A stretch of 64,000 nucleotides of DNA. Source: Gammaproteobacteria bacterium. GTDB lineage: Bacteria > Pseudomonadota > Gammaproteobacteria > 21-64-14. The stretch covers positions 124,001 through 188,000 of the forward strand of contig JALUXX010000011.1 in the NCBI GenBank assembly GCA_027013145.1. Direction: 5' to 3'. Made by a program: the position numbers and the translations under genes. The notes under the pieces are model-generated. The model was given only the letters and a program-made list of their open reading frames with translations. It made no database searches and was not told the origin of the DNA. This document shows, piece after piece, positions 1-9,060 of this stretch (positions are counted from its first letter, which is position 1; each line of letters opens with the position of its first letter).

Positions 1-98
1 TCCCGGTCCGCGACAAGGTAGCTCGCGGGACCGGGTACGCGCAGCCGGAAGATCCTGCGCCCGGGGATCTCGAGCAGCGGTTCCAGCGGGTCGGTCAT
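1..98 (-). CDS. Partial CDS (N-terminus MTDPLEPLLEIPGRRIFRLRVPGPASYLVADR...), hypothetical
   Basis: Open minus-strand frame from ATG at 98 running off the window edge. Confidence 0.4.
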   Translation of the reverse strand, partial: MTDPLEPLLEIPGRRIFRLRVPGPASYLVADR

Positions 99-207
99 CG
101 TGTCGCCCTCCTCCCGACGCCGGCCGCGGGCGGTCCTCCGCCGCTTGACCCGGGCGCCAAGGGATCTACTATTAGGGTTGGATCTGCAGGGCGCAAGCGG
201 GGCGGAC

Positions 208-459
208 GTGAAACTCGAGGACTACCTGGCGGGCTGCCGCGAGATCACCGCCTTCTGTACGCAGAACGGCTGGATCGACGGCGAGACCCTGCGCGTCGAC
301 GTGCTCGAACGCAGCGGGCCCTCGCTGCTCGCGGCGGTGACCTTCGAGGAAGTCCTCATGGAAGGCTCCGGTTGCGTCGCCGGGCGGGTCGGATGCTACG
401 GGCGCGTGCGCGTCACCGTCGACGAGAACGGCGACGTGCAGCGACTGGAGCCGCTCTGA
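208..459 (+). CDS. Small conserved hypothetical protein (83 aa, GTG start proposed)
   Basis: ORF 100..459; VKLEDYLAGCREITAFCTQNG is a more plausible N-terminus than the upstream Arg-rich extension. Confidence 0.5.
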   Translation: MKLEDYLAGCREITAFCTQNGWIDGETLRVDVLERSGPSLLAAVTFEEVLMEGSGCVAGRVGCYGRVRVTVDENGDVQRLEPL

Positions 460-526
460 GGCTCGGGGGGGTGCCGGATCGGGCGCCCCTCCCCTGCTGC
501 GGGCGCGGAACGGCGGAGGACGGAGG

Positions 527-1198
527 ATGGCGCAACGGCGGGACGCGGGTGACCGGATCCTGGACGCGGCCCTGGAGATCGCCGAAACGGCGGGCTGGGA
601 GGCGGTCCGGGTCGCCGACGCCGCGCGTGCCGCGGACGTCGCGCCGGCGGACATACCGCTGTGGTATCGCGAGAAGGAAGATCTCGTCGACGCCTGGTTC
701 GCGCGCGCCGACCGCGCGCTGCTCGCACTGTCGGGCCAGCCGGAGTTTCAGGATCTTCCGCCGCGCGCACGGCTCCATCGCGCGGTGATGACGTGGCTGC
801 GGACCCTCGCGCCGCACCGGCGCGTCACCCGCCAGATGGTCCTCACGCGGCTGGAGCCGGGGCACGTCCACATCCAGTACCGCGCCCTGCTCGGGGTGAG
901 CCGGACGGTGCAATGGCTGCGCGAGGCCACGCGCCGCGACGCACGTTATCTGCTGCGTGCGCTGGAAGAGACGGCGCTCACGGCGGTCTTCCTCACGACC
1001 TTCACCTTCTGGCTCTGGGACGACTCGGCGGATTCGGTGCGCACCTCGCGGCTGCTCGACCGCCTGCTCATCGGGTCCGGGGGCTGCACGCCCGGTGCCC
1101 GGCGCCGACGCGGCACCGGACAGACCCCGCCCGCGCCGGCTGCGGCGGCCGGTTCGGAATCCCCCCCGGCGCACGATTCGCCGGCGGGCCCCGGCTGA
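527..1198 (+). CDS. TetR/AcrR-family transcriptional regulator with low-complexity C-terminal tail
   Basis: N-terminal HTH-like GDRILDAALEIAETAGWEAVRVADAARAADVAPADIPLWYREKEDLV. Confidence 0.75.
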   Translation: MAQRRDAGDRILDAALEIAETAGWEAVRVADAARAADVAPADIPLWYREKEDLVDAWFARADRALLALSGQPEFQDLPPRARLHRAVMTWLRTLAPHRRVTRQMVLTRLEPGHVHIQYRALLGVSRTVQWLREATRRDARYLLRALEETALTAVFLTTFTFWLWDDSADSVRTSRLLDRLLIGSGGCTPGARRRRGTGQTPPAPAAAAGSESPPAHDSPAGPG

Positions 1199-1240
1199 AG
1201 AGCGACCCGTGGCCTTCAGCGCGCCCCCAGCACCGGCGCC

Positions 1241-1406
1241 AGGAGCCTGTCGGACTTAGGCGTTCGTAGCCAGGCGGCGGGAGATCGGGGACGGTCTTGC
1301 GATCGTTTGAGGCGAATAGTGGTCACTATTTAACGAGAACGATCGGGAAAAAAGGGACCGATCTTTTACCGCCGCAGCAGAAGGAGCCTAAATCCGACAG
1401 GCTCCT
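1241..1406. mobile_element. MITE-like non-autonomous element with 20-bp terminal inverted repeats
   Basis: AGGAGCCTGTCGGACTTAGG (1241-1260) versus the reverse complement of 1387-1406 (AGGAGCCTGTCGGATTTAGG), 19/20 identical; ~126 bp non-coding interior containing aatagtg-gt-cactatt. Confidence 0.65.
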
Positions 1407-2011
1407 AACCCGTTGAGGACGAACTGCACCGCCAGGGCGGCGAGCACCAGCCCCAGCAGCCGGCTGATCACGTTCGCACCCGTCTCCCCCAGCCAGCGCA
1501 TCAGACGATCGGCGGCGCGCAGCGCGGCGTAGGTCATCGCCAGCACCGCGGCCAGCACCCCGAAGACCACGGCGTAGGTCGCCGCGTCGACCCCGCTCCG
1601 GGTGAGCACCAGGAGCACCGTCGTCAACGCACCCGGGCCCGCGATCAGCGGGAAGGCAAGCGGGAAGACCGAGATGTCGGACCGTCGCGCCGCCTCGCGC
1701 TGTTCGGCGGGCGTGGCCGAACGCAGTCCGGACTGGCGCGCGAAGACCATGTCGATGGCGAGCAGGAACAGCAGCACGCCGCCCGCGATCTGAAACGCCG
1801 GCAGACCCACCCCGAGGGCGCCGAGCAGGCGCCGGCCGGCGACGGCGAACCCCACCAGGATGGCACCGGCCAGCAGCACCGCCCGACCGGCCACACGTGC
1901 GCGCTCGGGCGCGGACATGCCCTGCGAAAGGGCGCCGAACATCGGGGCGAGCCCGACCGGGTCGATCACCACGAGCAGCAGGATGAACGTATTGACCACC
2001 AGGCCCGACAT
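1388..2011 (-). CDS. MarC-family membrane protein
   Basis: MSGLVVNTFILLLVVIDPVGLAPMFGALSQGM... multi-TM, MarC-like; C-terminal GACRI* encoded by the right TIR of the flanking element. Confidence 0.85.
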   Translation of the reverse strand: MSGLVVNTFILLLVVIDPVGLAPMFGALSQGMSAPERARVAGRAVLLAGAILVGFAVAGRRLLGALGVGLPAFQIAGGVLLFLLAIDMVFARQSGLRSATPAEQREAARRSDISVFPLAFPLIAGPGALTTVLLVLTRSGVDAATYAVVFGVLAAVLAMTYAALRAADRLMRWLGETGANVISRLLGLVLAALAVQFVLNGLGACRI

Positions 2012-2149
2012 GGCGTGCCTTTCGCGAGCGGACGGAAAAACCCGGGTTGCCAACCCCCGGAGGAGGACCTATAACTTACCCTAGCCCGCGACGCCGTGAC
2101 ACCGGCGCCGGGCACCCTCCGACGAGCCAGCCCACGGAGAGCCGGCGCG

Positions 2150-2437
2150 ATGTCCGAGGATTTCGACCCGCGAGTGGGGGACTGGTACCGGACCCGGGAC
2201 GGGGCCGCGTTCGAGGTCGTGGCGGTCGACGAGGAAGACGGTACGGTGGAGATTCAGCACTTCGACGCCACCGTCGAGGAGGTCGACCTCGAGACTTGGT
2301 CCGATCTCGATCTCGAGCCCATCGAGCCGCCCGAGGACTGGTCGGGCCCCCTGGACATCGAGCGCGAGGACTACGGCGTCGATCTCGGCGCCGCCGGCCA
2401 CGACGAGTGGGCCAATCCCCTCGACGAGTTCGACTGA
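2150..2437 (+). CDS. DUF6763-like small acidic protein
   Basis: MSEDFDPRVGDWYRTRDGAAFEVVAVDEEDGTVEIQHFD... acidic; internal start at 2150. Confidence 0.65.
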   Translation: MSEDFDPRVGDWYRTRDGAAFEVVAVDEEDGTVEIQHFDATVEEVDLETWSDLDLEPIEPPEDWSGPLDIEREDYGVDLGAAGHDEWANPLDEFD

Positions 2438-2611
2438 AGGCACGCGCCCGGTCGCGGCGCCCCCAGGCCCGCGTACCACGATCCACCATAACATTCTGTA
2501 ATTTCTATATAAATATCGGCCGACCCCGTCGCCGCCGCTGCACTATACTTGCAAGAGGGGGGGGCGGCCCGGACGTGTCGCGCCCGGGGATGAGGACGGA
2601 AGGAGGTCGTT

Positions 2612-3124
2612 ATGCGCAGACGACTGTATTTCCTGTTGCCCGATACCGGCCACACCCGCGGTGTGGTCAATGATCTGCTCCTGGCACGCATCGAAGCGAG
2701 GCATATCCACGTGCTGGCGCGCGACGGCACGGCGCTGGACGACCTGCCGGAGGCGAGCCTGTTCCAGAAAAGCGACTTCGTCCACGGTGTGGAGCAGGGC
2801 CTCGCACTCGGCGGCCTTACCGGCGCCATCGTCGGTGTCATCATGATGGCGCTCGCGCCCCGCGGCGTCGACCTCAACGGTCTGGCGGTGCTCACCATGG
2901 CGCTGGCCGGCGCCGTGGTCGGCGGCTGGGCCTCGGGAATGATCGCCACCGACGTGCCCAACACCCGGCTCCGGCGCTTCAAGGCGGCGCTCGAGGAAGG
3001 GCGTGTGCTGCTGATGGTCGATGTGCCCAAGGGCCGCGTGGACGAGATCGATGCCCTCGTCCGCAGTCATCACCCCGAGGCCGGCATCCACGGCACGGAG
3101 CCGACGATCCCGGCCTTTCCATAA
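2612..3124 (+). CDS. DUF1269-like membrane protein
   Basis: [39 protein letters not shown] with central glycine-rich TM pair; SD aggaggt. Confidence 0.75.
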   Translation: MRRRLYFLLPDTGHTRGVVNDLLLARIEARHIHVLARDGTALDDLPEASLFQKSDFVHGVEQGLALGGLTGAIVGVIMMALAPRGVDLNGLAVLTMALAGAVVGGWASGMIATDVPNTRLRRFKAALEEGRVLLMVDVPKGRVDEIDALVRSHHPEAGIHGTEPTIPAFP

Positions 3125-3267
3125 CCACGAAAGCGGCCGGCGCAGCCGGTCCGCGGGAGCCCTCCCGCGTTTCCCGCCCCCGGCGTCTTCCCCGGACGCC
3201 GGGGGCCTTCTCCCGCAACCGAAACCCGCAGGCGGTCCCGTGTGCGCCGCCGCGCTGCTACGATCGG

Positions 3268-3960
3268 GTGATGCCGCCGCGAAAGCCGGACAAACCGCAA
3301 GCACCGGACCTCGCACACCGCTGGGATGTGACCCCGCGCGAGGCGGTACTCATCCAGCGGCGCCTGCGCCGCCACGTCGAGATGCGGGACCGGCTCGACG
3401 GCCCGATCCGCTTCGTGGCCGGGATCGACGTCGGCTTCGAGAGCGGGGGGACGGTGACCCGGGCCGCGGTGGCCGTGCTGCGCTTTCCGGATCTCGACCC
3501 GTGGGAGCGCGCGGTGGCGCGTTGCCCGACGCGCTTCCCGTATGTGCCCGGGCTGCTGTCGTTCCGCGAGATCCCGGCGGTGCTCGACGCGCTCGGGCGC
3601 CTGCGCACGCGGCCCGACCTGATCCTGTGCGACGCGCACGGATACGCTCATCCGCGCCGCTTCGGGCTCGCCTGCCACCTCGGACTGCTCATCGACCGGC
3701 CGGTGATCGGGGTGGCGAAGTCGCGCCTGACCGGGCACCACGGGGAACCACCTGCGCCGCGCGGGTCGTGGGTCCCCCTGGAGGACGCCGGCGAGGTCAT
3801 CGGCGCCGTCGTGCGCACGCGCAGCGGCGTGCGTCCGGTCTATGTGTCGGTGGGTCATCGCGTCGCCCTGCCGACGGCCATCGAGTACACGCTGGCGTGC
3901 GCGCCCCGCTATCGCCTGCCGGAGACCACGCGTCAAGCCCATCGCCTGGCCTCCGGGTGA
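3268..3960 (+). CDS. nfi: Endonuclease V (deoxyinosine 3'-endonuclease)
   Basis: [27 protein letters not shown] ... [15 protein letters not shown] ... [18 protein letters not shown] ... [10 protein letters not shown] match EndoV motifs. Confidence 0.95.
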   Translation: MMPPRKPDKPQAPDLAHRWDVTPREAVLIQRRLRRHVEMRDRLDGPIRFVAGIDVGFESGGTVTRAAVAVLRFPDLDPWERAVARCPTRFPYVPGLLSFREIPAVLDALGRLRTRPDLILCDAHGYAHPRRFGLACHLGLLIDRPVIGVAKSRLTGHHGEPPAPRGSWVPLEDAGEVIGAVVRTRSGVRPVYVSVGHRVALPTAIEYTLACAPRYRLPETTRQAHRLASG

Positions 3961-4010
3961 GCGCCCGCGCCGCCGGCCGCCGCACGGCGCCATCCCGTAA
4001 GCGCCGCGGG

Positions 4011-4826
4011 TCATTCGCCCATCTGCAGGAGCAGGCCGCGCCGCCGGGCGACGCGGAAGGCGGCCAGGAACACTGCGGCACCGGCGGTGAGGTAGACGAC
4101 ATTGAGCAGCGCCGCGTGGACAAGCAGCGCACCGCGGAAGCTGTGCTCGAGGATCAGGGCGCGCATGCCCTCGAACACGTAGCTCGAGGGCAGCGCCAGG
4201 GCGATCGCCTGCAGCCAGTGCGGCAGCACCGCAATGGGATAGTAGACCCCGCTCACGGGCTGCACCGCGAAGATCGCCACCCACGCGAGACTCTCGGCCC
4301 CGAGCCCGTAGCGCAGCACGAGGCTCGCCACCACCAGCCCGATCCCCCAGGCCATGATCAGCAGGTTGGCGAAGAAGGCGATCAGGGGCAGCCCCAGCCC
4401 GAAGATCGAAAAGTGATAGAGCGGGATCGCCAGCAGCGCCGCGGTTCCGACGCCGATCAGGGTCCGGATCAGGCTGATGACCAGGAGCGCGCACACCAGT
4501 TCGTAGGGTCGCAGCGGACTGACGAACAGGTGCCCGAGGTTGCGCGAGTACATCTCCTCCATGAACGGCAGCGAGATCCCGAGCTGGCCGCGAAAGAGCA
4601 CATCCCAGAGGAGCACCGCCGAGAGCAGGATGCCGGAGGCCCGCGCGAGCCAGGTGCTGTGCGCGACGAAGAAGACGGTGATGAACCCCCACAGGATCAT
4701 CTGCACCGTGGGCCAGTAGGCGAGTTCCAGCACGCGCGGCCACGACCCGCGCAGCAGGTACACGTAGCGCATCACCATGGCGGCCACGCGCCCGGGCGAA
4801 AACGCGCGGCCTGCCGTCCCGCTCAC
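4011..4826 (-). CDS. ABC-2 type transporter permease
   Basis: Six TM-like segments, ABC2 permease-like; overlaps upstream ATPase gene by 4 nt. Confidence 0.85.
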   Translation of the reverse strand: MSGTAGRAFSPGRVAAMVMRYVYLLRGSWPRVLELAYWPTVQMILWGFITVFFVAHSTWLARASGILLSAVLLWDVLFRGQLGISLPFMEEMYSRNLGHLFVSPLRPYELVCALLVISLIRTLIGVGTAALLAIPLYHFSIFGLGLPLIAFFANLLIMAWGIGLVVASLVLRYGLGAESLAWVAIFAVQPVSGVYYPIAVLPHWLQAIALALPSSYVFEGMRALILEHSFRGALLVHAALLNVVYLTAGAAVFLAAFRVARRRGLLLQMGE

Positions 4827-5584
4827 GACAGCGCCCGCTGCACCGGCCCGGGGGCACCGGTGCCGCGCGCCATGTCGAGAAAGACCTGTTCGAGGTCCGC
4901 GCGCCCGTAGCGGGCCATCAGGTCGCGGGGGGCGCCCTCCCCCACGATGCGGCCGGCGCGCATCATCAGGACGTGATCACAGATCCGCTCCACCTCGACC
5001 ATGTTGTGCGAGGCCAGCAGCACGGTCGCACCGCTGTGCCGCCGGTACTCGAGCAGATAGCGGCGCACACGATCGGCGGTGTCGGGGTCGAGCGATGCGG
5101 TCGGCTCGTCGAGCAGCAGGACCCGGGGGCGGTTGAGCAGCGCCTTGGCGAGCGCGACCCGCGTGCGCTGTCCGGCGGATAGGCTCCGGTAGGGGCGTTT
5201 CAGGAAGGGCTCGAAATCGAGGTCGCGGGCGAGTTCCGCGATGCGCTCCGTCCGTCTCCGCAGGCCGTAGAGGCGCGCGTACACCGAGAGGTTCTCCGCG
5301 ACCGTGAGCCGTTGCGGCAGGTCGACATAGGGCGAGGAGAAGTTCATGAACGGGAGGACGCGGTAGCGGTGGCGGAGCAGGTCCACGCCGAGGATGCGGA
5401 TCGCGCCCGCGGTCGGGGTGAGCAGGCCGAGCAGCATCGACAGGGTTGTGGTCTTGCCGGCCCCGTTACCGCCGAGCAGCCCGCACAAGGCGCCCGCCCC
5501 GACGGCGAAACTCACCGCATCGACGGCCAGGACCTCCCCGAAACGACGGCTCACCGCCTGCGCCTCGATCACCGGTCCACCCAT
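4823..5584 (-). CDS. ABC transporter ATP-binding protein
   Basis: Walker A GGNGAGKTTT, signature LSAGQRTRVALAKALL, Walker B VLLLDEPTASLD; start MGGPVIEAQAVSRRFG. Confidence 0.93.
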   Translation of the reverse strand: MGGPVIEAQAVSRRFGEVLAVDAVSFAVGAGALCGLLGGNGAGKTTTLSMLLGLLTPTAGAIRILGVDLLRHRYRVLPFMNFSSPYVDLPQRLTVAENLSVYARLYGLRRRTERIAELARDLDFEPFLKRPYRSLSAGQRTRVALAKALLNRPRVLLLDEPTASLDPDTADRVRRYLLEYRRHSGATVLLASHNMVEVERICDHVLMMRAGRIVGEGAPRDLMARYGRADLEQVFLDMARGTGAPGPVQRALS

Positions 5585-5771
5585 CCGCCGCACCGCCCAC
5601 CGCCGAACCGGGCCCAGAATACCATGGCGCGCGGCGCGGCCCCGGGCGCGGGGGACGCCGCGCCCAGGTGTCACGGGGATGGGGGAAATGCGGGTTAGGG
5701 AGCGCTCGCGCCCGGGGACCAGCGGGCGCGGGACATCGCGGACGGCCGTGCGGGCGCAGAGGTCCGCCCGA

Positions 5772-6296
5772 TCACGACTCCCGCGCGGCGTCCTCGGCCG
5801 CGGCCCGCGAATACACGGCCAGGACCTCCCAGAACCCCGCCTGCGCCGGGTCCTTGCGCATCCCCAGCAGGCCCTCGCGGGAGGCCTTGGCGAGGAACTC
5901 CTGGGCGTCCGGGTTGCCGCCTTCGGCGGCGCGCTCGTACCAGCGCAGCGCCTCGGCGTCGTCCTGCGGCAGCCCGCGACCTTCGGCGTAGAGGGTGCCG
6001 AGATTGGCCTGTGCACCGGTATGCCCGCGGCTCGCGGCACTCATGAACCAGCGCGCGGCGAGCACTTCGTTGCGTGCCACGCCGTGACCGGTGGCATAGA
6101 GAAACCCGAGCGCGTTCTGGGCGTCTGGGTGGCCGAGCATGGCCGCGCGCCGGTAGCGCTGGTAGGCCGCACCCGGATCGGCGCATACGCCGATGCCCAA
6201 CTCGTAGCGCCGCCCTTCCTGGTAGTGCATCTGCGCCCGGTCCGGCGCGCCCGCCTCCTCCTCGTGCCGCAGTTGCGGTCCGCCGTTGGTCTGCAT
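5772..6296 (-). CDS. Sel1-repeat (SLR/TPR-like) protein
   Basis: Repeated AAxxGHxDAQNxLGxLYxxGxGVxxNxxxAxxWF units; SD gggagga 8 nt upstream. Confidence 0.9.
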   Translation of the reverse strand: MQTNGGPQLRHEEEAGAPDRAQMHYQEGRRYELGIGVCADPGAAYQRYRRAAMLGHPDAQNALGFLYATGHGVARNEVLAARWFMSAASRGHTGAQANLGTLYAEGRGLPQDDAEALRWYERAAEGGNPDAQEFLAKASREGLLGMRKDPAQAGFWEVLAVYSRAAAEDAARES

Positions 6297-6487
6297 GGCC
6301 CTCGGTCCTCCCGTGACTTCCCCGACCGAGGAGGCCTCTCCCGGGCCCCGCTACGGCGGAATTCGGTTGACGGTCTCGGGCGCTCCCTGCCGCCACCGCA
6401 TAACGCCACTTTTTCGGAGGTTCCCTGTGGAACGGCGCACGCGGACTTCGTGTCCCAGGTCACATTTTGCGTACGCGCCCTGGTTGA

Positions 6488-6503
6488 AGCATTTCCCGTG
6501 CCA
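6488..6503 (-). promoter_or_regulatory. Sigma-54 (RpoN) -24/-12 promoter upstream of Sel1-repeat gene
   Basis: Minus strand TGGCACGGGAAATGCT; GG-to-GC spacing correct; one mismatch to TGGCACGNNNNTTGCT. Confidence 0.6.
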
Positions 6504-6594
6504 AACAGGATGAAGGCTTGCGCAACAGACAGTTAAGCGAATCCGGGGACCAGGGCCGCGGGCGAAGGTGACGGGGCGCGTCAGGTTCTGCCCG

Positions 6595-6969
6595 TCACCG
6601 GCCACCGGGGGCGTCAGCGGGGGGCCCGGAGGGGTCAAGGAAGAGGACGCCGGCGCGGAGCACGACGCGCACCGGGGTCAGGGGGCGGCCGGCGCAGGGC
6701 CCGCGGACACACAGCCCGTCGCCGATCCGGAACAGGGCGTCGTGATTGGCGCACTGGATCAGGGAGCCGTCAACGGACAGGAAGCGATCGGGGACCCAGT
6801 CCAGCGGCGCGCCGGTGTGCGGACAGCGGTTGAGGTAGCCGTGCACGCCGCCCGCGTGCAAGACGACGAACAGATCGACCTCTCGCCCGCCGACGCTTGC
6901 GCGGAATCCCTTGGCGCCGCCGCTCGCGACGACCTCCTCGAGATCCCCGAGCCGCACGCGCCCGCTCAC
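6595..6969 (-). CDS. Rieske-type [2Fe-2S] ferredoxin domain protein
   Basis: CPHTGAPLD ... QCANHDALF Rieske ligands; GTG start overlaps upstream stop (GTGA). Confidence 0.85.
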   Translation of the reverse strand: MSGRVRLGDLEEVVASGGAKGFRASVGGREVDLFVVLHAGGVHGYLNRCPHTGAPLDWVPDRFLSVDGSLIQCANHDALFRIGDGLCVRGPCAGRPLTPVRVVLRAGVLFLDPSGPPADAPGGR

Positions 6970-7853
6970 GGCCGGTCGCACGCGCGGGCCAGTCCTTCGA
7001 TCCCCTCCCGGCCGCACTTGGCGCCGGCGAGCCGGCATCCCCACGCCAGCGTGTCCCGGAGCCCGAGGCCGCGCAGACCGGCGTCGATCACCCCCGCGTT
7101 GAAAACGTCACCGGCGCCGAGGGTGTCCACGGCGCGGGGCACCGCCGCGGCCGGGACCCGTACCGCCCGGCCGTCGGGCGCGAGCCCCGCCGCGCCCTGC
7201 GCCCCCCACGCGCACACGAGATGCGCACGCGGGGCCAGGGGGCGCACCGTACGCAGGAACTCCGCCGGATCCTCCTGGCCGCAGGCGCGCGCGTAGGCGC
7301 GCGAGAACAACAGCCAGTCGGCGCGCCCGTAGGCGGCCTCGATGCCGGGGCGCGGCTTCTCGATCTCCACCGAGCGGACGGCGCGGGGATTGCGCGCGTG
7401 CGCGCGATCGAGCATCGGGACCAGCTCCGCGACGTTGCGGCCCTCGAAGTGCAGCCAGTCGTACGCGGCCGGATCGAGGCGCTCGAAATCGGCGCACCCG
7501 AATTCGGGCAGGCTGCGGTGATGGACGATCGTCCGCGTACCCGCCCCGGGATGCACCAGCACGCAGGATGTCGGCGGCGGGACACCGGCACACCGGCGGC
7601 TGGGGCCCGTATCGACCGCGTGGCGCTCCAGGGCCCGCTCGATCGGGGTCGCCTCCGGCGCGTCCGCGAGGACGGCGGCGAGCGCGCAGCGGTGGCCGAG
7701 CTGGCTCAGGACCATGAGCGTGGTGGCGGCGTTGCCGCCGCAGCGCACGGAATACGCCGCGGCGCGCATTTCGACGTCCTCCCCCGGGTATTCGTCGACG
7801 ACGAACACGTGATCCACCACCGCCACACCGACCGCAAGCACTTGCGCCATCAT
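6966..7853 (-). CDS. PfkB-family carbohydrate kinase (ketohexokinase-like)
   Basis: CGGNAATTLMVLSQLG and DTLGAGDVFNAGVIDAGL signatures. Confidence 0.9.
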   Translation of the reverse strand: MMAQVLAVGVAVVDHVFVVDEYPGEDVEMRAAAYSVRCGGNAATTLMVLSQLGHRCALAAVLADAPEATPIERALERHAVDTGPSRRCAGVPPPTSCVLVHPGAGTRTIVHHRSLPEFGCADFERLDPAAYDWLHFEGRNVAELVPMLDRAHARNPRAVRSVEIEKPRPGIEAAYGRADWLLFSRAYARACGQEDPAEFLRTVRPLAPRAHLVCAWGAQGAAGLAPDGRAVRVPAAAVPRAVDTLGAGDVFNAGVIDAGLRGLGLRDTLAWGCRLAGAKCGREGIEGLARACDRP

Positions 7854-7978
7854 TCGCCCCCGAACCGCCGGCCCATGGCTGCGCCTGGCGCCGGTCGCGC
7901 CGGCCACGTGGCTGGCGCATCCATCCACGCTTCCGTACCATACGCCCAACCGCGGCCCCGAGCCCGGACGGACCCCCG

Positions 7979-8401
7979 ATGGCCGATATCGAATTCGCGA
8001 CCCCTAGGGAGGCCGAGCAGGCCTTCTATGATGCCTTCGAGCACGCCGATCTGCGCGCGATGATGGCGGTCTGGGCCGAGTCCGACAGCGTCGTCTGCAT
8101 CCACCCCCTCGGCGCACGGCTGCGCGGGCGGGCGGCCGTCGAGGCCGGCTGGAAGGACCTCTTCGGCGGCGGGCCGCGGCTGCAGTTCAGCCTCACCGAG
8201 GCACTCTACACGCAGGACGCCCTGCTTGCCGTACACCTCCTTCAGGAGAACATCCGCATCGCGGGCGAACGGGCCCTGCGACCTCCGGTCGTGACCACCA
8301 ATATCTATCAGCTCACCGATCGCGGATGGCGCATGATCCTCCACCACGCCTCACCCGCCGCGCGCCCCGCCGAAGCGCCGCTCCCCACGACCCTGCATTG
8401 A
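7979..8401 (+). CDS. SnoaL/NTF2-like family protein
   Basis: AEQAFYDAFEHADLRAMMAVWAESDSVVCIHPLGARLRGRAAV typical of NTF2-like fold. Confidence 0.8.
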   Translation: MADIEFATPREAEQAFYDAFEHADLRAMMAVWAESDSVVCIHPLGARLRGRAAVEAGWKDLFGGGPRLQFSLTEALYTQDALLAVHLLQENIRIAGERALRPPVVTTNIYQLTDRGWRMILHHASPAARPAEAPLPTTLH

Positions 8402-8517
8402 GCGCAGCAATCCGCACCCGCGCGTTGCCGACCGCATCGCTTCGCGGCGGCATACGGCACTGCGCAGGTGCGCCCGCCCGTGGCCGGCGAGGGCGCCGAT
8501 CCACTGCATTTTTCGGC

Positions 8518-8545
8518 TTTACGTGCACGGTACATGTGCTATCTT
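8518..8545 (+). promoter_or_regulatory. Putative extended -10 sigma-70 promoter for the HU-family gene
   Basis: TTTACG - 16 bp - TATCTT preceded by TGC (extended -10). Confidence 0.4.
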
Positions 8546-8591
8546 TATGGCGCCTGTTCTGCCCACCATGACCTGATAAAGGAGTGTGTCA

Positions 8592-8945
8592 ATGGCCGCG
8601 AAGAAGAAGTCCGCCGCTCGAAGCACGAAGAGGGCCGCAGCCCCGAAGAAGCCCGCCACCAAGACCGAAGTCTTTTCCTACCTTTCCGATCGCACCGGCC
8701 TGACGAAGAAAGACGTGGGCTCGGTGTTCGATGCCATGTCGACGATGATCAAGCGCGATCTCAAGAAGGGCCCCGGGGTGTTCACCGTTCCCGGCCTGAT
8801 GAAGATCAAGGTCGTGCGCAAGCCTGCGACCAAGGCGCGCAAGGGCATCAATCCGTTCACCGGGGAAGAGACCGTATTCAAGGCGAAGCCGGCGCGCAAC
8901 GTCGTGAAGATTCAGCCCCTGAAGAACCTCAAGGACATGGTGTAG
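8592..8945 (+). CDS. HU-family DNA-binding protein with Lys/Ala-rich N-terminal tail
   Basis: MAAKKKSAARSTKRAAAPKKPATKTEVFSYLSDRTGLTKKDVGSVFDAM... GINPFTGEETVFKAKPARNVVKIQPLKNLK. Confidence 0.93.
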   Translation: MAAKKKSAARSTKRAAAPKKPATKTEVFSYLSDRTGLTKKDVGSVFDAMSTMIKRDLKKGPGVFTVPGLMKIKVVRKPATKARKGINPFTGEETVFKAKPARNVVKIQPLKNLKDMV

Positions 8946-9060
8946 GGCGTCTGCGCCCCGCCTCGGCGCACGGACGCGCGCATGGGCTCCGGGCGGGCGC
9001 GGCGGATCGCCCGCCCGGCGGCCTGGCAACCGACTCCGCAACGGCGAAGAACTCCACCCC

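Noticed and set aside
3021-4910. 629-aa plus ORF and 595-aa minus ORF across the same interval
   Set aside because: Arg/Pro/Ala-rich frames in conflict with nfi and the ABC-2 permease, which have real motifs.
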